Shown: positions 17,701-25,198 of the stretch, piece after piece
Layout of the letters: each line of letters opens with the position of its first letter
Numbering within the stretch: the first letter of the stretch is position 1
NCBI RefSeq assembly: GCF_900110165.1
Contig: NZ_FOCQ01000007.1
Span: forward strand, 62,001 to 126,000
Direction: 5' to 3'
DNA: 64,000 nt
Origin: Lihuaxuella thermophila
GTDB lineage: Bacteria; Bacillota; Bacilli; Thermoactinomycetales; Thermoactinomycetaceae
Made by a program: the position numbers and the translations under genes
Notes under the pieces: model-generated
Databases searched by the model: none
What the model was told of the DNA's origin: nothing
What the model saw: the letters and a program-made list of their open reading frames with translations, nothing else

Positions 17701-18388
17701 CCACCTCGATCTCCCAGCTTGCAAACGACCGTTGGACACTCTGTTGATATTGCTCGAAAGCAAGCTCTGCGTCCCGGTGTTTATCGATTTGATTAATAAC
17801 CAGATAAACCTTTTTGCGGCGCTTCTTTAATTCTTTGACGAACTGCAGATTCACCTCGGATTGAACATGGTTATAATCCATTACATAAAAGATGACATCA
17901 GCCAGGTGCAAGGCTGATTCGGTTGCGATCCGGTGGGCGTCATCCGTGGAATCGATTCCCGGAGTGTCCAGGAATACCACCCCTTCCGGCAACGGGGACT
18001 TACTCGTATATACATGAACGGCAATCACTTCTTCCCCGTTTTTACATAGCTCTTTCAGCTCTTCCTTCGTATAGTTTCCGGCATACGTGTGGCTTTCGCC
18101 GGAACTCAGCAAAAGGGTGACACGGTCGTCGCCGGCCTCAATTTTGACCACGTTTGCGCTGGTCGGAATGGGGCTTGTCGGCAAGATATCTTCCCCGAGC
18201 AGCTCATTTAACATCGTCGATTTACCCGCGGAGAAGTGGCCGCAAAAGGCGATCATACATTCATGTTTATGCGTTTTTTGCATTAAATCCAACAGCTTGG
18301 CCCGATTGACTTCATCGCCTTGCCGATCCATCTCGCGATATACTTGTGCAAGTGTATGAATCAAGGTCGAGTGCAACTTTTCAATCAT
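14717..18388 (-). CDS. dynA: Tandem bacterial dynamin-like GTPase
   Basis: The 1223 residues contain two complete dynamin modules in one chain, as in B. subtilis DynA (YpbR). The first P-loop is GHFSAGKST at residues 50-58, with switch DTPGIDS; the second is GAFSAGKSS near residue 636, with DTPGANS. Each GTPase domain is followed by a long charged helical stretch. Family members bind membrane and help with membrane fusion or repair under stress and phage attack. The ATG start follows AAAGGGGAAA. It is monocistronic with a strong terminator. It has been inserted between dacF and the next conserved block relative to the B. subtilis order. Confidence 0.92.
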   Translation of the reverse strand: MIEKLHSTLIHTLAQVYREMDRQGDEVNRAKLLDLMQKTHKHECMIAFCGHFSAGKSTMLNELLGEDILPTSPIPTSANVVKIEAGDDRVTLLLSSGESHTYAGNYTKEELKELCKNGEEVIAVHVYTSKSPLPEGVVFLDTPGIDSTDDAHRIATESALHLADVIFYVMDYNHVQSEVNLQFVKELKKRRKKVYLVINQIDKHRDAELAFEQYQQSVQRSFASWEIEVDGIFYTSLRQPHHPFNEFRKLEQFLESLIREREELIQTSALAEAAYLIGEHLTSLRERNRETIEKWLNELNGQLPPQEEIEQTLDSLRQAQQEMHNRLNKIETAYKQEIESILKNAYLMPYDVRELAGLYLETVKSDFKVGFFFSRAKTEKEKERRASAFYEKLKQTVETQIDVHFKQFLIQFLKQHDLYTEAFAENIYSCGALLEPAIISKVVKAGAGLTGNYLLTYAEDLANEIKRLYRQQANAFFASIGQKLEERLMDERERMEEKLRRYEQYLKVTRDIALVNEQLDGYEEHLNDLLHGRKEVHAPAEIEEFLENRKPVQLSKERFTSSLKSNVSRQESEVSDEEKAGSAREAGDLTSRIKRTLNHVEVCENLMGDLQGLQRIRTELMEKRQRAETKQFTVALFGAFSAGKSSFANALIGEQLLPVSPNPTTATINKVCPPTDGHPHGQVVIRFKTRETLFRDLKQVYKLFEQEPASLEEAVQGIHHLSFGSAPAERQKTALPFLQAVQKGFAAFAGLLGEQLILGVDEFADYVANEEKSCFVESVELYYDCPLTRQGVTLVDTPGANSIHARHTEVAFRYIKNADACFFVTYYNHPFSRADREFLLQLGRVKDTFALDKMFFIINAADLASSPEELQAVKQYIKEQLLEYGIRNPRLFAVSSLLALAEKKGEKPDGHSGLRVFEQAFSSFMMKDLMLVSLNSMKSDLHRAVRVLSSIIEAARQGNEEKQRKKEQYEREKARVLQSIHEYDPRSEELALEQEINELLYYVKQRLFFRYHDIFTEIFNPSALREDGGDVKQKLKACVMEMADFMQHDLLQEMRATSLRIEKWLNDKGDTHLQTMADRCKKIDHELPLSLKLNDSFRQLEFKDPFQDLTVQSFKSAIAVFKSTKSFFEKNDKTRMQEEMKKVLEPAVACYLEQEQKRFFGHYQQEWRLMTEQMKEKLKSDCEHYYESIFLACSEKADPAVYEEAAAKIKQKIGEMEKEMEQL

Positions 18389-18522
18389 CAGTGTTTCCCC
18401 TTTGGTTCAAAGATGTTTTCTGTGGCCATCCTCTACGGAGCCCCAGCCGAACAGGGCTACTCTATATCTAATAATCTACTATATCACAACGTTTTTTTGT
18501 GCTCCCATAACCAAAAAAATTG

Positions 18523-18538
18523 CCCCGGAATGACGGGG
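18523..18538 (-). terminator. Short terminator after the 51-residue gene
   Basis: Minus-strand CCCCG/CGGGG with a six-base loop is followed by CAATTTTTTT, 40 bp past the stop of the small acidic gene. Confidence 0.55.
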
Positions 18539-18578
18539 GAATCACCAGGGGACACCGAACTTCTGTTAAATTTTTACA

Positions 18579-18734
18579 TCATTTGGCTGATTCCTGTTCA
18601 TCGTCCGGGTCCGGTTTCATGTAAGTGAGTCCCGAAACATGGTATTGTTCCTCCATTTCTTCATGGATCAGATCGCATACCGATAATTCTTCGGCTAATT
18701 CTTCTTCTCTCGTTTCCTTGTTGTCCTTTTCCAT
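18579..18734 (-). CDS. Small acidic protein of unknown function (51 residues)
   Basis: An ATG at 18732-18734 with a good GGAGGG site seven bases upstream opens 51 codons ending TGA. The product is very acidic and helix-prone (EEELAEEL, IHEEMEEQYH), with a single cysteine and no membrane segment or signal. I do not recognise a family. The ribosome site, codon use and a following terminator support a real gene. It lies just upstream of dynA on the same strand but is separated from it by about 190 bp and its own terminator. Confidence 0.6.
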   Translation of the reverse strand: MEKDNKETREEELAEELSVCDLIHEEMEEQYHVSGLTYMKPDPDDEQESAK

Positions 18735-19198
18735 CCATTTTCCCTCCAAATCATCTCATCTTTTTTCTGTGAATATGCGCTGTGTTTCTTCCATCCGTCG
18801 GTGTCCACTATTTTTCCAAGAGTCCCGTCATTTTATGAGCGGACAGGTTCCATCCGTTGGTCCTTCTTATTCACTGACCACTGTCCATGATCTGTCGTCA
18901 CCATTTCCCGCTCTGAAACTTTCGCATCAGTGTCTTCCCTGTTCCGATTGCAGATTTTATCATTTGTCACTTAAACGAAGTGCAGAACGATTCATTCAGA
19001 CCCGCTGGCTTATTTTTCATCCTTCGCCTCTGTGAAGAGTTTGATTTGCAAGAAAAAGCTTTCATATTTTCTAATGTCAGGGCTGTCCCTTTGTGATAAT
19101 TTAGTTTAAAGAGGGAGATTGCTTTGTTGCTCGTTTAAACTAAGTTTTCTTGTTCAGAAAGTTTTTGCAGATAACAGTGAAACAGTGAGGTGACGGGT
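18735..19198. other. Non-coding region upstream of the ROK regulator
   Basis: About 460 bp between the divergent small acidic gene and the ROK gene. I see no supported coding frame; a 136-codon plus-strand frame overlapping it is Ser-rich, has no ribosome site and covers the 51-residue gene antisense. The only clear structure is the inverted repeat at 19101-19143. Confidence 0.5.
19101..19143. promoter_or_regulatory. Inverted repeat, likely operator of the ROK regulator
   Basis: Perfect 10-bp arms TTAGTTTAAA (19101-19110) and TTTAAACTAA (19134-19143) are separated by 23 bp, so centres are 33 bp apart, about three helical turns. It ends 55 bp before the ROK start codon. XylR-type ROK repressors bind AGTTT...AAACT operators, so autoregulation is likely. 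No T-tract suggests it is not a terminator. Confidence 0.6.
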
Positions 19199-20401
19199 AT
19201 GCCAATCACCGGCGACCAATATCTGATTAAGAAAATAAACAAATCCATTGTTCTGAACACGATTAGAAATAAATGTCCCCTGTCACGCGCGCAAATCTCG
19301 GAGCTCACCGGATTGAATAAAGCAACCGTCTCCACGCTGGTAGGGGAATTGATCGAAGAAAATCTGGTGTACGAAATCGGACCGGGGAAGTCCAGCGGGG
19401 GCAGAAGACCCGTCATGCTTTTATTCAATAAGCTGGCCGGCTATGCGATCGGCGTGGATCTGGGGGTAAACTACATCTTGACGGTTCTGACCGACTTGCA
19501 GGGGAACATTGTCGGAGAAGAGACATGCGAATTGCACAACCGTTCGTTGGACGAAGTGATTCCCCTGTTAAAGAAATCGATTCAATCCGTGTCGAACCAG
19601 ACGCCCAAGTGCACCTACGGAATCGTGGGAATCGGTATTGGGGTGCCCGGATTGGTGGATGATAAAGGTCTGGTCCTGTTCGCTCCCAATCTCGGGTGGA
19701 AAAATGTGAATCTGAAGGAGATGATTGCCACCGAATTCAACACGCCTGTCATCATTGACAATGAAGCGAATGCGGGCGCTTACGGGGAAAAATTGTTCGG
19801 TGTGGGAAAAGGCATTTCCAACCTGGTCTATGTAAGTGCCGGGATCGGGATCGGGACAGGCATCATCTTAAACAACGAATTATACAGAGGAAGATCCGGT
19901 TTTTCCGGGGAAATCGGTCACTTGATCATCGAGGTGAATGGCAAAAAATGCAGTTGTGGAAACAAGGGATGCTGGGAGCTCTACGCATCCGAAAGAGCTC
20001 TGGTGGAGGAGGCAACATCCCTGCTAAGCGGCAACTCCGGTTTGGGAAAAGAAGAGATCGACCTTTCTTATTTGGTCAAACTGGCCAATCAGGGAAAACC
20101 GGAAGTGATCCGTTTGTTCAATCAGATTGGGGAGTATCTGGGAATCGGGATTACCAATATCATTAACACGTTCAATCCGGAGATGATCATTATCGGAAAC
20201 CGGCTGACGATGGCCGAACCATGGATCAGCAATCCGATCCACCGGGTGGTTGAGAACCGCTCGTTGCCCTACCACAGAAAAGATTTGAGAATCGAGTTCT
20301 CCAATTTATCCGTTTACTCTTCAGCCCTGGGTGCAGCTTCCCTCGCCGTCTCCAGTTTCTTTTCCGGCGATGAGGTTTCGATTTTGCAAAGCCGTGTCTG
20401 A
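19199..20401 (+). CDS. ROK-family transcriptional regulator, XylR/NagC-like
   Basis: The 400-residue protein has an N-terminal winged helix-turn-helix (SRAQISELTGLNKATVSTLV, about residues 32-51) and a C-terminal ROK sugar-kinase-like domain with IGVDLG, the ExGH motif EIGHLII and the zinc site CSCGNKGCWE. Such proteins are sugar-responsive repressors. I start at ATG 19199, spaced six bases from GAGGTG; a GTG nine bases upstream overlaps that site. No sugar operon adjoins it, so it is an orphan here, followed by its own terminator and preceded by a large inverted repeat. The effector cannot be predicted. Confidence 0.9.
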   Translation: MPITGDQYLIKKINKSIVLNTIRNKCPLSRAQISELTGLNKATVSTLVGELIEENLVYEIGPGKSSGGRRPVMLLFNKLAGYAIGVDLGVNYILTVLTDLQGNIVGEETCELHNRSLDEVIPLLKKSIQSVSNQTPKCTYGIVGIGIGVPGLVDDKGLVLFAPNLGWKNVNLKEMIATEFNTPVIIDNEANAGAYGEKLFGVGKGISNLVYVSAGIGIGTGIILNNELYRGRSGFSGEIGHLIIEVNGKKCSCGNKGCWELYASERALVEEATSLLSGNSGLGKEEIDLSYLVKLANQGKPEVIRLFNQIGEYLGIGITNIINTFNPEMIIIGNRLTMAEPWISNPIHRVVENRSLPYHRKDLRIEFSNLSVYSSALGAASLAVSSFFSGDEVSILQSRV

Positions 20402-20466
20402 GATGTCCTTCCAAGTATACAAAGGGTTCGACTTGCCAGCGATGATTCATAATTTTCTACAGTAGG

Positions 20467-20485
20467 GCTGGTCATTGCGACCAGC
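20467..20485 (+). terminator. Terminator after the ROK regulator
   Basis: GCTGGTC and GACCAGC form a perfect 7-bp stem with an ATTGC loop followed by TTTTAATAT. Confidence 0.8.
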
Positions 20486-20505
20486 TTTTAATATATGATT
20501 TTTAA

Positions 20506-20874
20506 TTAAAGAAGATCTCCCTTTGCTTTGTACAGCTTAATTCGCTCTACTTCGCTATTCACCAGTTTGCGGTGCTCTTTGGACAGAAACCAGCTTACGG
20601 GATGCCACTCGCCCGTATCTGCATAATAGTTGGTGATTTCGATCCCGTGTAGCTGAAAGACTTTGGCGAAAGTGAGGTAGGTGCGCAACTGATGGAATGG
20701 TGAAGTGACCAGGATGACATGAGATAAATGATATCTTTTCAGCCAAGTGAGTACATACTCCGCATTTTCACGAGTGTGCAACGACTGGTTTTCAACAAAT
20801 ATGGCTTCCGGGGGAACGCGGTCCAAGTGAATCTGCAAGCAGGAAAGGATCATGTACATCCGCGACGCAACCAT
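20506..20874 (-). pseudogene. N-terminally truncated DUF218 (YdcF/SanA-like) protein
   Basis: The 122-codon frame matches only the second half of DUF218 membrane-associated proteins: VPPEAIFVENQSLHTRENAEY followed by LVTSPFHQLRTYLTF and the tail. The N-terminal half with the glycine-rich 'VLGGG' strand of the family is missing, and the first 20 residues fit the family only loosely. No ribosome site precedes its first start codon, and the XRE regulator stop lies 25 bp upstream on the same strand. I read it as a fragment left after insertion or recombination at this site. A shortened but expressed protein is less likely. Confidence 0.7.
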
Positions 20875-20898
20875 GTCTTTGACTTTATTCTGTAAGAA

Positions 20899-22113
20899 TT
20901 ACCAAGGTTGAAACACTTCTTCCAATGCAACTACCGGTTTCTCCCGCGGCCATTTTATATAAAGTTTATTATAGATTGTGATAAGTTTATTAAAGTATAG
21001 GCGAGATCCGAGATCTTTTGCTAATTCTGCCGCCTCGGTCAGAATGGCGGTGCTTTGCTCTAGTTCCCCCTGTTGAATTTGCACATGTGCTTGATAATAG
21101 AGCATATCCAATCTCGTGATCGGCTCGATTTCTGGATCGTTTGTCTCTTTTTGCATGGCAATCAAGGCTTTATCCGCCTCTTTTGGTTGGCCGAGAAGCA
21201 GCCGGGACTGTGCATCCCCGAACACGTAGAGAGCATAACGGCTTGCTCGCAGGTAGGGATAGGCCGGGTCATTTTCTGGTTTCATGGGAAAGTGCTCGTA
21301 AGCCAGTCCCATAGCCCGCATAGATTCCTGAAATTGTCCCCGCATTGCGTATACCTCTGCAATCCCTGCATAGGTGCGCCCCTTGAGCAGTGGGGTAACA
21401 TTGTTACCCAATAAAGAAACCGCATGTTTATAGGCTTGCAGGGCTCTTTTACTGTGTTTGCGGATGAAGCCAGGTTGGGCAGAACTAAGGTGCCAACCGA
21501 GATTGGCAAGGCTGATGAGTGCATTTACCTGTAAATTGGTGTCGCCCGCTAGTTGAGCGTATGAGAATGCTTGTTGGCCTGCCTGCTGTGCTGTTCCAAA
21601 GTCTTCACGGTCAGTAGCTAACTCACAGGTAAGTTGATAAGCTTGTGAAGCAAGTCTAGCTGCAGATTTTTGCAACGGGCCTGGTTGCCTGGCAAGCAGT
21701 GCAGTTTGATTTCGATAAAGGGGCAGAATAGCCTCAACTTGATATGGGCAACCACTAAAATACAAATCCTGGCAAGCAGCAATTCCTTGGGCATAGATTG
21801 AGAGCAAATCGTCATAACACAAGCTTGCCGGATTGCCAGCTGTTCCACTCAAAGCACCAGCAGAAAAAGAGGTCGTAGTAACTTCGCCTGGGAATTGGAG
21901 TGTTTGAATTCTATCTGTGTCATTACGCAGTAAACCTAGCTGCTCAGGTGTTTTTTGCAAGCATCTGCATAATCGCTCTATGCTGTCTACTCTGATCGGT
22001 TCCCCGCGTTCTGCACGTTCAATGGTTGAGAGAGAGAGTTGAGCGAAGTCCGCCAGTTGTTGCTGACTCCACCCCTTCTTACGTCTTGCTGCGCGCAACA
22101 AGAAATTCTTCAC
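20899..22113 (-). CDS. XRE-type helix-turn-helix regulator with TPR-like repeats
   Basis: The 404 residues begin with a Cro/C1 helix-turn-helix (GWSQQQLADFAQLSLSTIER, residues 14-33) and continue with about 300 residues of helical tetratricopeptide-like repeats (YAGIAEVYAMRGQFQESM and similar). The layout is HTH plus TPR sensor, as in RRNPP-type or actinobacterial/Ktedonobacterial XRE-TPR regulators. The start is GTG (22111-22113) behind GAGGAGG. It sits among a broken gene and small unknown genes, suggesting recent acquisition. I found no signalling-peptide gene beside it, so a quorum-sensing role is not supported. Confidence 0.8.
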   Translation of the reverse strand: MKNFLLRAARRKKGWSQQQLADFAQLSLSTIERAERGEPIRVDSIERLCRCLQKTPEQLGLLRNDTDRIQTLQFPGEVTTTSFSAGALSGTAGNPASLCYDDLLSIYAQGIAACQDLYFSGCPYQVEAILPLYRNQTALLARQPGPLQKSAARLASQAYQLTCELATDREDFGTAQQAGQQAFSYAQLAGDTNLQVNALISLANLGWHLSSAQPGFIRKHSKRALQAYKHAVSLLGNNVTPLLKGRTYAGIAEVYAMRGQFQESMRAMGLAYEHFPMKPENDPAYPYLRASRYALYVFGDAQSRLLLGQPKEADKALIAMQKETNDPEIEPITRLDMLYYQAHVQIQQGELEQSTAILTEAAELAKDLGSRLYFNKLITIYNKLYIKWPREKPVVALEEVFQPW

Positions 22114-22168
22114 CAGCGCACCTCCTCTTGTTTCCGCTTTCAGCCTATCAAAACCATTTTTAAGATTA

Positions 22169-22204
22169 CGTCATAAGTCAAGGATAAATGACGGGTTAGT
22201 GACG
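22169..22204. promoter_or_regulatory. TGACG repeats between divergent genes, possible operator
   Basis: CGTCAT at 22169-22174, ATGACG at 22188-22193 and GTGACG at 22199-22204 form one inverted and one direct repeat in the 215-bp region between the XRE-TPR gene and the divergent 107-residue gene. It is a reasonable binding site for the adjacent regulator, but no consensus is known to me. Confidence 0.35.
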
Positions 22205-22328
22205 CATTTAAATTTTTATCTTGATTTATAATTCTGACTAGTAAATCAAATCCAGTATACCACTTGGTTCAATCACTTAAAAGTAGTATGCATGATTTTT
22301 TAATGAAATCTATAAGAAGGTGATTACC

Positions 22329-22652
22329 ATGCTCACTCTCAGGATTGAAGGTCCTAGAAGCGAAGTCCATGCTTTTATTCAGGACGTCAAAAACAATCCC
22401 CAGACCAGAGTAATTGCCCAATCTATGCCTTATATGGAAGAAGTTCTTGAAGGGCAAAATGTAACAAGCTATTGTCAGCTTCAATACCATTCACTTGAGA
22501 AGATGGGAAAGTCGATGGTTGTAACGCTTGAGACAAAGGAAGGGGAGAATCTTATCTTTTCACTTGAATACGGGAAGGTGATAAGGGTAGGCAATATTTT
22601 TCAAATAACCGGAAAGATTGTAACTTTCCTGCCGAAAATTTCAAGCCGGTGA
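22329..22652 (+). CDS. Hypothetical protein, DUF3970-like N-terminus
   Basis: This 107-residue soluble protein starts at ATG 22329 behind AGAAGGTGATT; an in-frame GTG nine bases earlier overlaps that site. The first 15 residues (MLTLRIEGPRSEVHAF) resemble the small DUF3970 proteins found on plasmids and in phage-like regions, which begin with a short strand and an 'EGxxxEVxxF' helix. The rest is unfamiliar and predicted mixed alpha/beta, with no membrane segment or signal. It is divergent from the XRE-TPR regulator and may be under its control. The family suggestion is weak. Confidence 0.5.
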   Translation: MLTLRIEGPRSEVHAFIQDVKNNPQTRVIAQSMPYMEEVLEGQNVTSYCQLQYHSLEKMGKSMVVTLETKEGENLIFSLEYGKVIRVGNIFQITGKIVTFLPKISSR

Positions 22653-22703
22653 TGTGAGTTACAGGAAAAAGCAAAAGGTCATGGATGTGTGGAGGTGATT
22701 TCT

Positions 22704-22877
22704 ATGAAGGAAGAGAAAAAAGAAGATCGGAAAGATGTTCATGTTGTCCATTCACACGGCGAAGTCGGGCGCAATTCACTCATTCCAATACATGTTGATA
22801 AATTGTTGCACTCTTCGCGTGAAGATCATCGACTCGTGCGGGTACGCCCGGTATGGAATCGACTTAAACGCCATTAA
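22704..22877 (+). CDS. Small hypothetical protein (57 residues)
   Basis: ATG 22704 follows a strong GGAGGTGATTTCT site, 51 bp after the previous gene. The product is charged and histidine-rich at the start (MKEEKKEDRKDVHVVHSHGE) and Arg-rich at the end. I do not recognise it. A second frame (ATG 22792, stop 22905) overlaps its 3' half and reads more like a natural protein tail (YGIDLNAIKELRF), so a frameshift or an overlapping gene is possible. The ribosome site argues that translation begins at 22704. Confidence 0.45.
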   Translation: MKEEKKEDRKDVHVVHSHGEVGRNSLIPIHVDKLLHSSREDHRLVRVRPVWNRLKRH

Positions 22878-22991
22878 AGAGCTTCGATTCCCAGAATCGA
22901 TCTGAAAAGAGCGTCACCGAGTGTGCATCGCAAATGATTGAATCGATTGAACTACCAGCATCGGGACTTAACCAAGTGCTGCGAAAAACGA

Positions 22992-23019
22992 ACCCGTGCC
23001 AGATTAGATCGGCACGGGT
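22992..23019 (-). terminator. Terminator after pdp
   Basis: A 9-bp stem (ACCCGTGCC with GGCACGGGT) with a ten-base loop is followed by TCGTTTTTC on the minus strand and TGTTTT on the plus strand, so it may serve both directions. It is 10 bp past the pdp stop. Confidence 0.85.
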
Positions 23020-23029
23020 GTTTTACCGT

Positions 23030-24355
23030 TTACATTCGCAGAACCCCGTCCGCCGTCACCAGACAGCGAATCAGAGCGGGTGGAGAGGCTGGCCGGTTCT
23101 GAATGTGGATGGCTCGGATCAGACGCTTTTTCACTTCCTCCAGCGCTGTGGTTTGATTGACATACAGAGTGGCGAGCGTTTCTCCTTTTTTCACTGGATC
23201 TCCGATTTTCTTATGCAGGATGATTCCGACGGCATGATCGATCGGATCTTCTTTGGTGGCGCGGCCTGCCCCTAATTTCATCGCACACAGACCCACTTCT
23301 TCGGCTTGAATCGCTTGGACGATTCCTTCCGTTTCAGCCGGAACGGGGATTTTTTCTTTCGGTTGGGGTAAGCGTTCCGGATGCTCAATTTGTGCGGGAT
23401 CGCCATGCTGGCCGGCGATAAACTCCTTCAATTTTTCAAGGGCACTGCCGTCTCGAATGCACTGCTCTAAAGTTTGACGCGCGTCTTCGGGCGATCCATA
23501 TTTTCCGGACAGAAGCAGCATCTGCGTTCCCAGCACCAGGCTGAGTTCAGTCAGATCCGCGGGTCCCTCTCCTTTGAGCGTATCGATCGCTTCTTTTACC
23601 TCAATGGCATTTCCGACCGCGAATCCGAGCGGCTGGCTCATATCACTGACCACAGCGACCGTGGTTCTGTCCACATGTTTTCCGATGGCCACCATCGCTT
23701 GGGCCAGGCGGATGGCATCTTCTTCATCCTTCATAAAGGCGCCGTCGCCGGTTTTGACATCCAATACGATCGCATCCGCACCGGCGGCAATTTTTTTGCT
23801 CATGATGGAACTTGCAATGAGCGGAATGGAATCCACCGTCGCCGTTACATCACGCAGCGCGTACAGTTTTTTATCGGCCGGGGTAAGATCGGCGGTTTGT
23901 CCCATGACGGCGATCTTGCTCTTATTCACCAATCTGGTAAACTCGCTGATTTCCATTTCGGTGGAAAATCCGCGGATCGACTCCAGCTTATCGATCGTGC
24001 CACCGGTGTGCCCCAATCCACGGCCGGACAACTTGGCTACTGGTACGCCCGCAGCGGCAACCAGCGGGCCCAGCACCAGCGTCGTGGTATCTCCCACTCC
24101 GCCTGTGCTGTGTTTGTCCACCTTGATTCCTTCGATCATCGACAGATCCACTTGCTCCCCGGATTGTGCCATCGCCATGGTCAGATCCGCGGTTTCCTTA
24201 TCCGACATTCCCCGATAAAACACAGCCATTGCCCATGCGGCCATCTGATAATCCGGAATGTTGCCCTTCGTATATCCCTGAATCAGGTAATGAATCTCCT
24301 CGGTGGTGAGGGTGCCTCCATCCCTTTTCTTGCGAATCAGTTCAACCGTGCTCAT
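23030..24355 (-). CDS. pdp: Pyrimidine-nucleoside phosphorylase
   Basis: Pdp splits uridine, deoxyuridine and thymidine into base and (deoxy)ribose 1-phosphate. The 441 residues carry the phosphorylase signature [17 protein letters not shown] near residue 108 and the phosphate/nucleoside loop [10 protein letters not shown]. The ATG start overlaps the upstream PNP stop (ATGA), the last step in the deoB-punA-punA-pdp operon. The pentose phosphate it releases is the substrate of DeoB. Length and motifs match the Geobacillus and B. subtilis Pdp enzymes. Confidence 0.96.
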   Translation of the reverse strand: MSTVELIRKKRDGGTLTTEEIHYLIQGYTKGNIPDYQMAAWAMAVFYRGMSDKETADLTMAMAQSGEQVDLSMIEGIKVDKHSTGGVGDTTTLVLGPLVAAAGVPVAKLSGRGLGHTGGTIDKLESIRGFSTEMEISEFTRLVNKSKIAVMGQTADLTPADKKLYALRDVTATVDSIPLIASSIMSKKIAAGADAIVLDVKTGDGAFMKDEEDAIRLAQAMVAIGKHVDRTTVAVVSDMSQPLGFAVGNAIEVKEAIDTLKGEGPADLTELSLVLGTQMLLLSGKYGSPEDARQTLEQCIRDGSALEKLKEFIAGQHGDPAQIEHPERLPQPKEKIPVPAETEGIVQAIQAEEVGLCAMKLGAGRATKEDPIDHAVGIILHKKIGDPVKKGETLATLYVNQTTALEEVKKRLIRAIHIQNRPASPPALIRCLVTADGVLRM

Positions 24356-25179
24356 CCGATGCTTACCTCTTCCAAGATTCCTTTAATGAATGTCATGAAA
24401 CGCGGCTTGGTGCGGTTTGCCACTTCCACCACCTGCTCATGGGTCAGGGGTTCCAACTCTTCCCCGATGGCCATATCCGTGATGCAGGAGATGCCCAGCA
24501 CCTGAAGTCCGGCATGGCGGGCGGCAATTACTTCCGGAACGGTAGACATCCCGATTGCATCAGCTCCCAAATTTCTGAGCATGATGAGCTCCGCCGGCGT
24601 CATATAGGTAGGGCCGCTCACTCCTGCATAAACCCCTTGTTGCAACTGAACATCCTGTTTCCGGGCAACCAGGAAAGCCAGCTCTCTCAATTCCGGGGTA
24701 TAAGCGGCGGACATATCCGGGAAACGGGGTCCGAGCTCTTCCTCATTGGGACCGATCAGCGGGTTGGAACCGGTCATATTGAGATGATCGGTAATCACCA
24801 TCAGGTCACCAGGCCGGAAATTCGCGTTCATTCCCCCGGCTGCGTTGGTGGCGATCAACATCCTGATCCCGAGCGCTTTCATCACGTACACAGGGAAAAC
24901 CACTTCCTGCTGGCTGTATCCTTCATAAAAGTGGAAGCGTCCCTGCATGGCAACTACCGTTTTTCCGCCCAATTTTCCGATGACCAGTTGTCCGGCGTGG
25001 CCTTCCACCGTGGAAACCGGAAAATGCGGAATCTTCCCATAAGGCACAACAACCGCTTCCTCAATCTCTTTGGCCAGATCTCCCAATCCCGATCCCAGAA
25101 TCAGACCGATTTCCGGCTGATGATCCGTTTCCCCGGCAATCTTGTTCTTTGCTTCTTCGATCATTTGCATGCGCTTCAT
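24352..25179 (-). CDS. Purine nucleoside phosphorylase, copy 2, with altered base-recognition residues
   Basis: A trimeric-type PNP of 275 residues with all the family landmarks: [36 protein letters not shown] and GMSTVPEVI. It differs from its neighbour at the two positions that read the purine ring. Where 6-oxopurine enzymes have Glu (human E201) it has M193 (GPTYMTPAE), and where they have Asn (human N243) it has D235 (CITDMA). Asp at that position is found in methylthioadenosine phosphorylase, and N243D in human PNP gives activity on adenosine. I infer a 6-aminopurine preference. It overlaps pdp by 4 bp and follows copy 1 by 19 bp. Confidence 0.92.
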   Translation of the reverse strand: MKRMQMIEEAKNKIAGETDHQPEIGLILGSGLGDLAKEIEEAVVVPYGKIPHFPVSTVEGHAGQLVIGKLGGKTVVAMQGRFHFYEGYSQQEVVFPVYVMKALGIRMLIATNAAGGMNANFRPGDLMVITDHLNMTGSNPLIGPNEEELGPRFPDMSAAYTPELRELAFLVARKQDVQLQQGVYAGVSGPTYMTPAELIMLRNLGADAIGMSTVPEVIAARHAGLQVLGISCITDMAIGEELEPLTHEQVVEVANRTKPRFMTFIKGILEEVSIG

Positions 25180-25198
25180 CCGTGATCCTCCCCTGATG

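Noticed and set aside
18625-19035. 136-codon plus-strand frame near the ROK gene
   Set aside because: Ser-rich, no ribosome site, and antisense to the better supported 51-residue gene.
20899-22113. RRNPP-type quorum-sensing pair
   Set aside because: The regulator has HTH-TPR layout, but no short secreted peptide gene with signal sequence was found on either side.
22269-22490. 73-codon minus-strand frame opposite the DUF3970-like gene
   Set aside because: No ribosome site and less protein-like than the plus-strand frame.
23474-24505. 343-codon plus-strand frame opposite pdp
   Set aside because: Antisense shadow of pdp and the second PNP gene.
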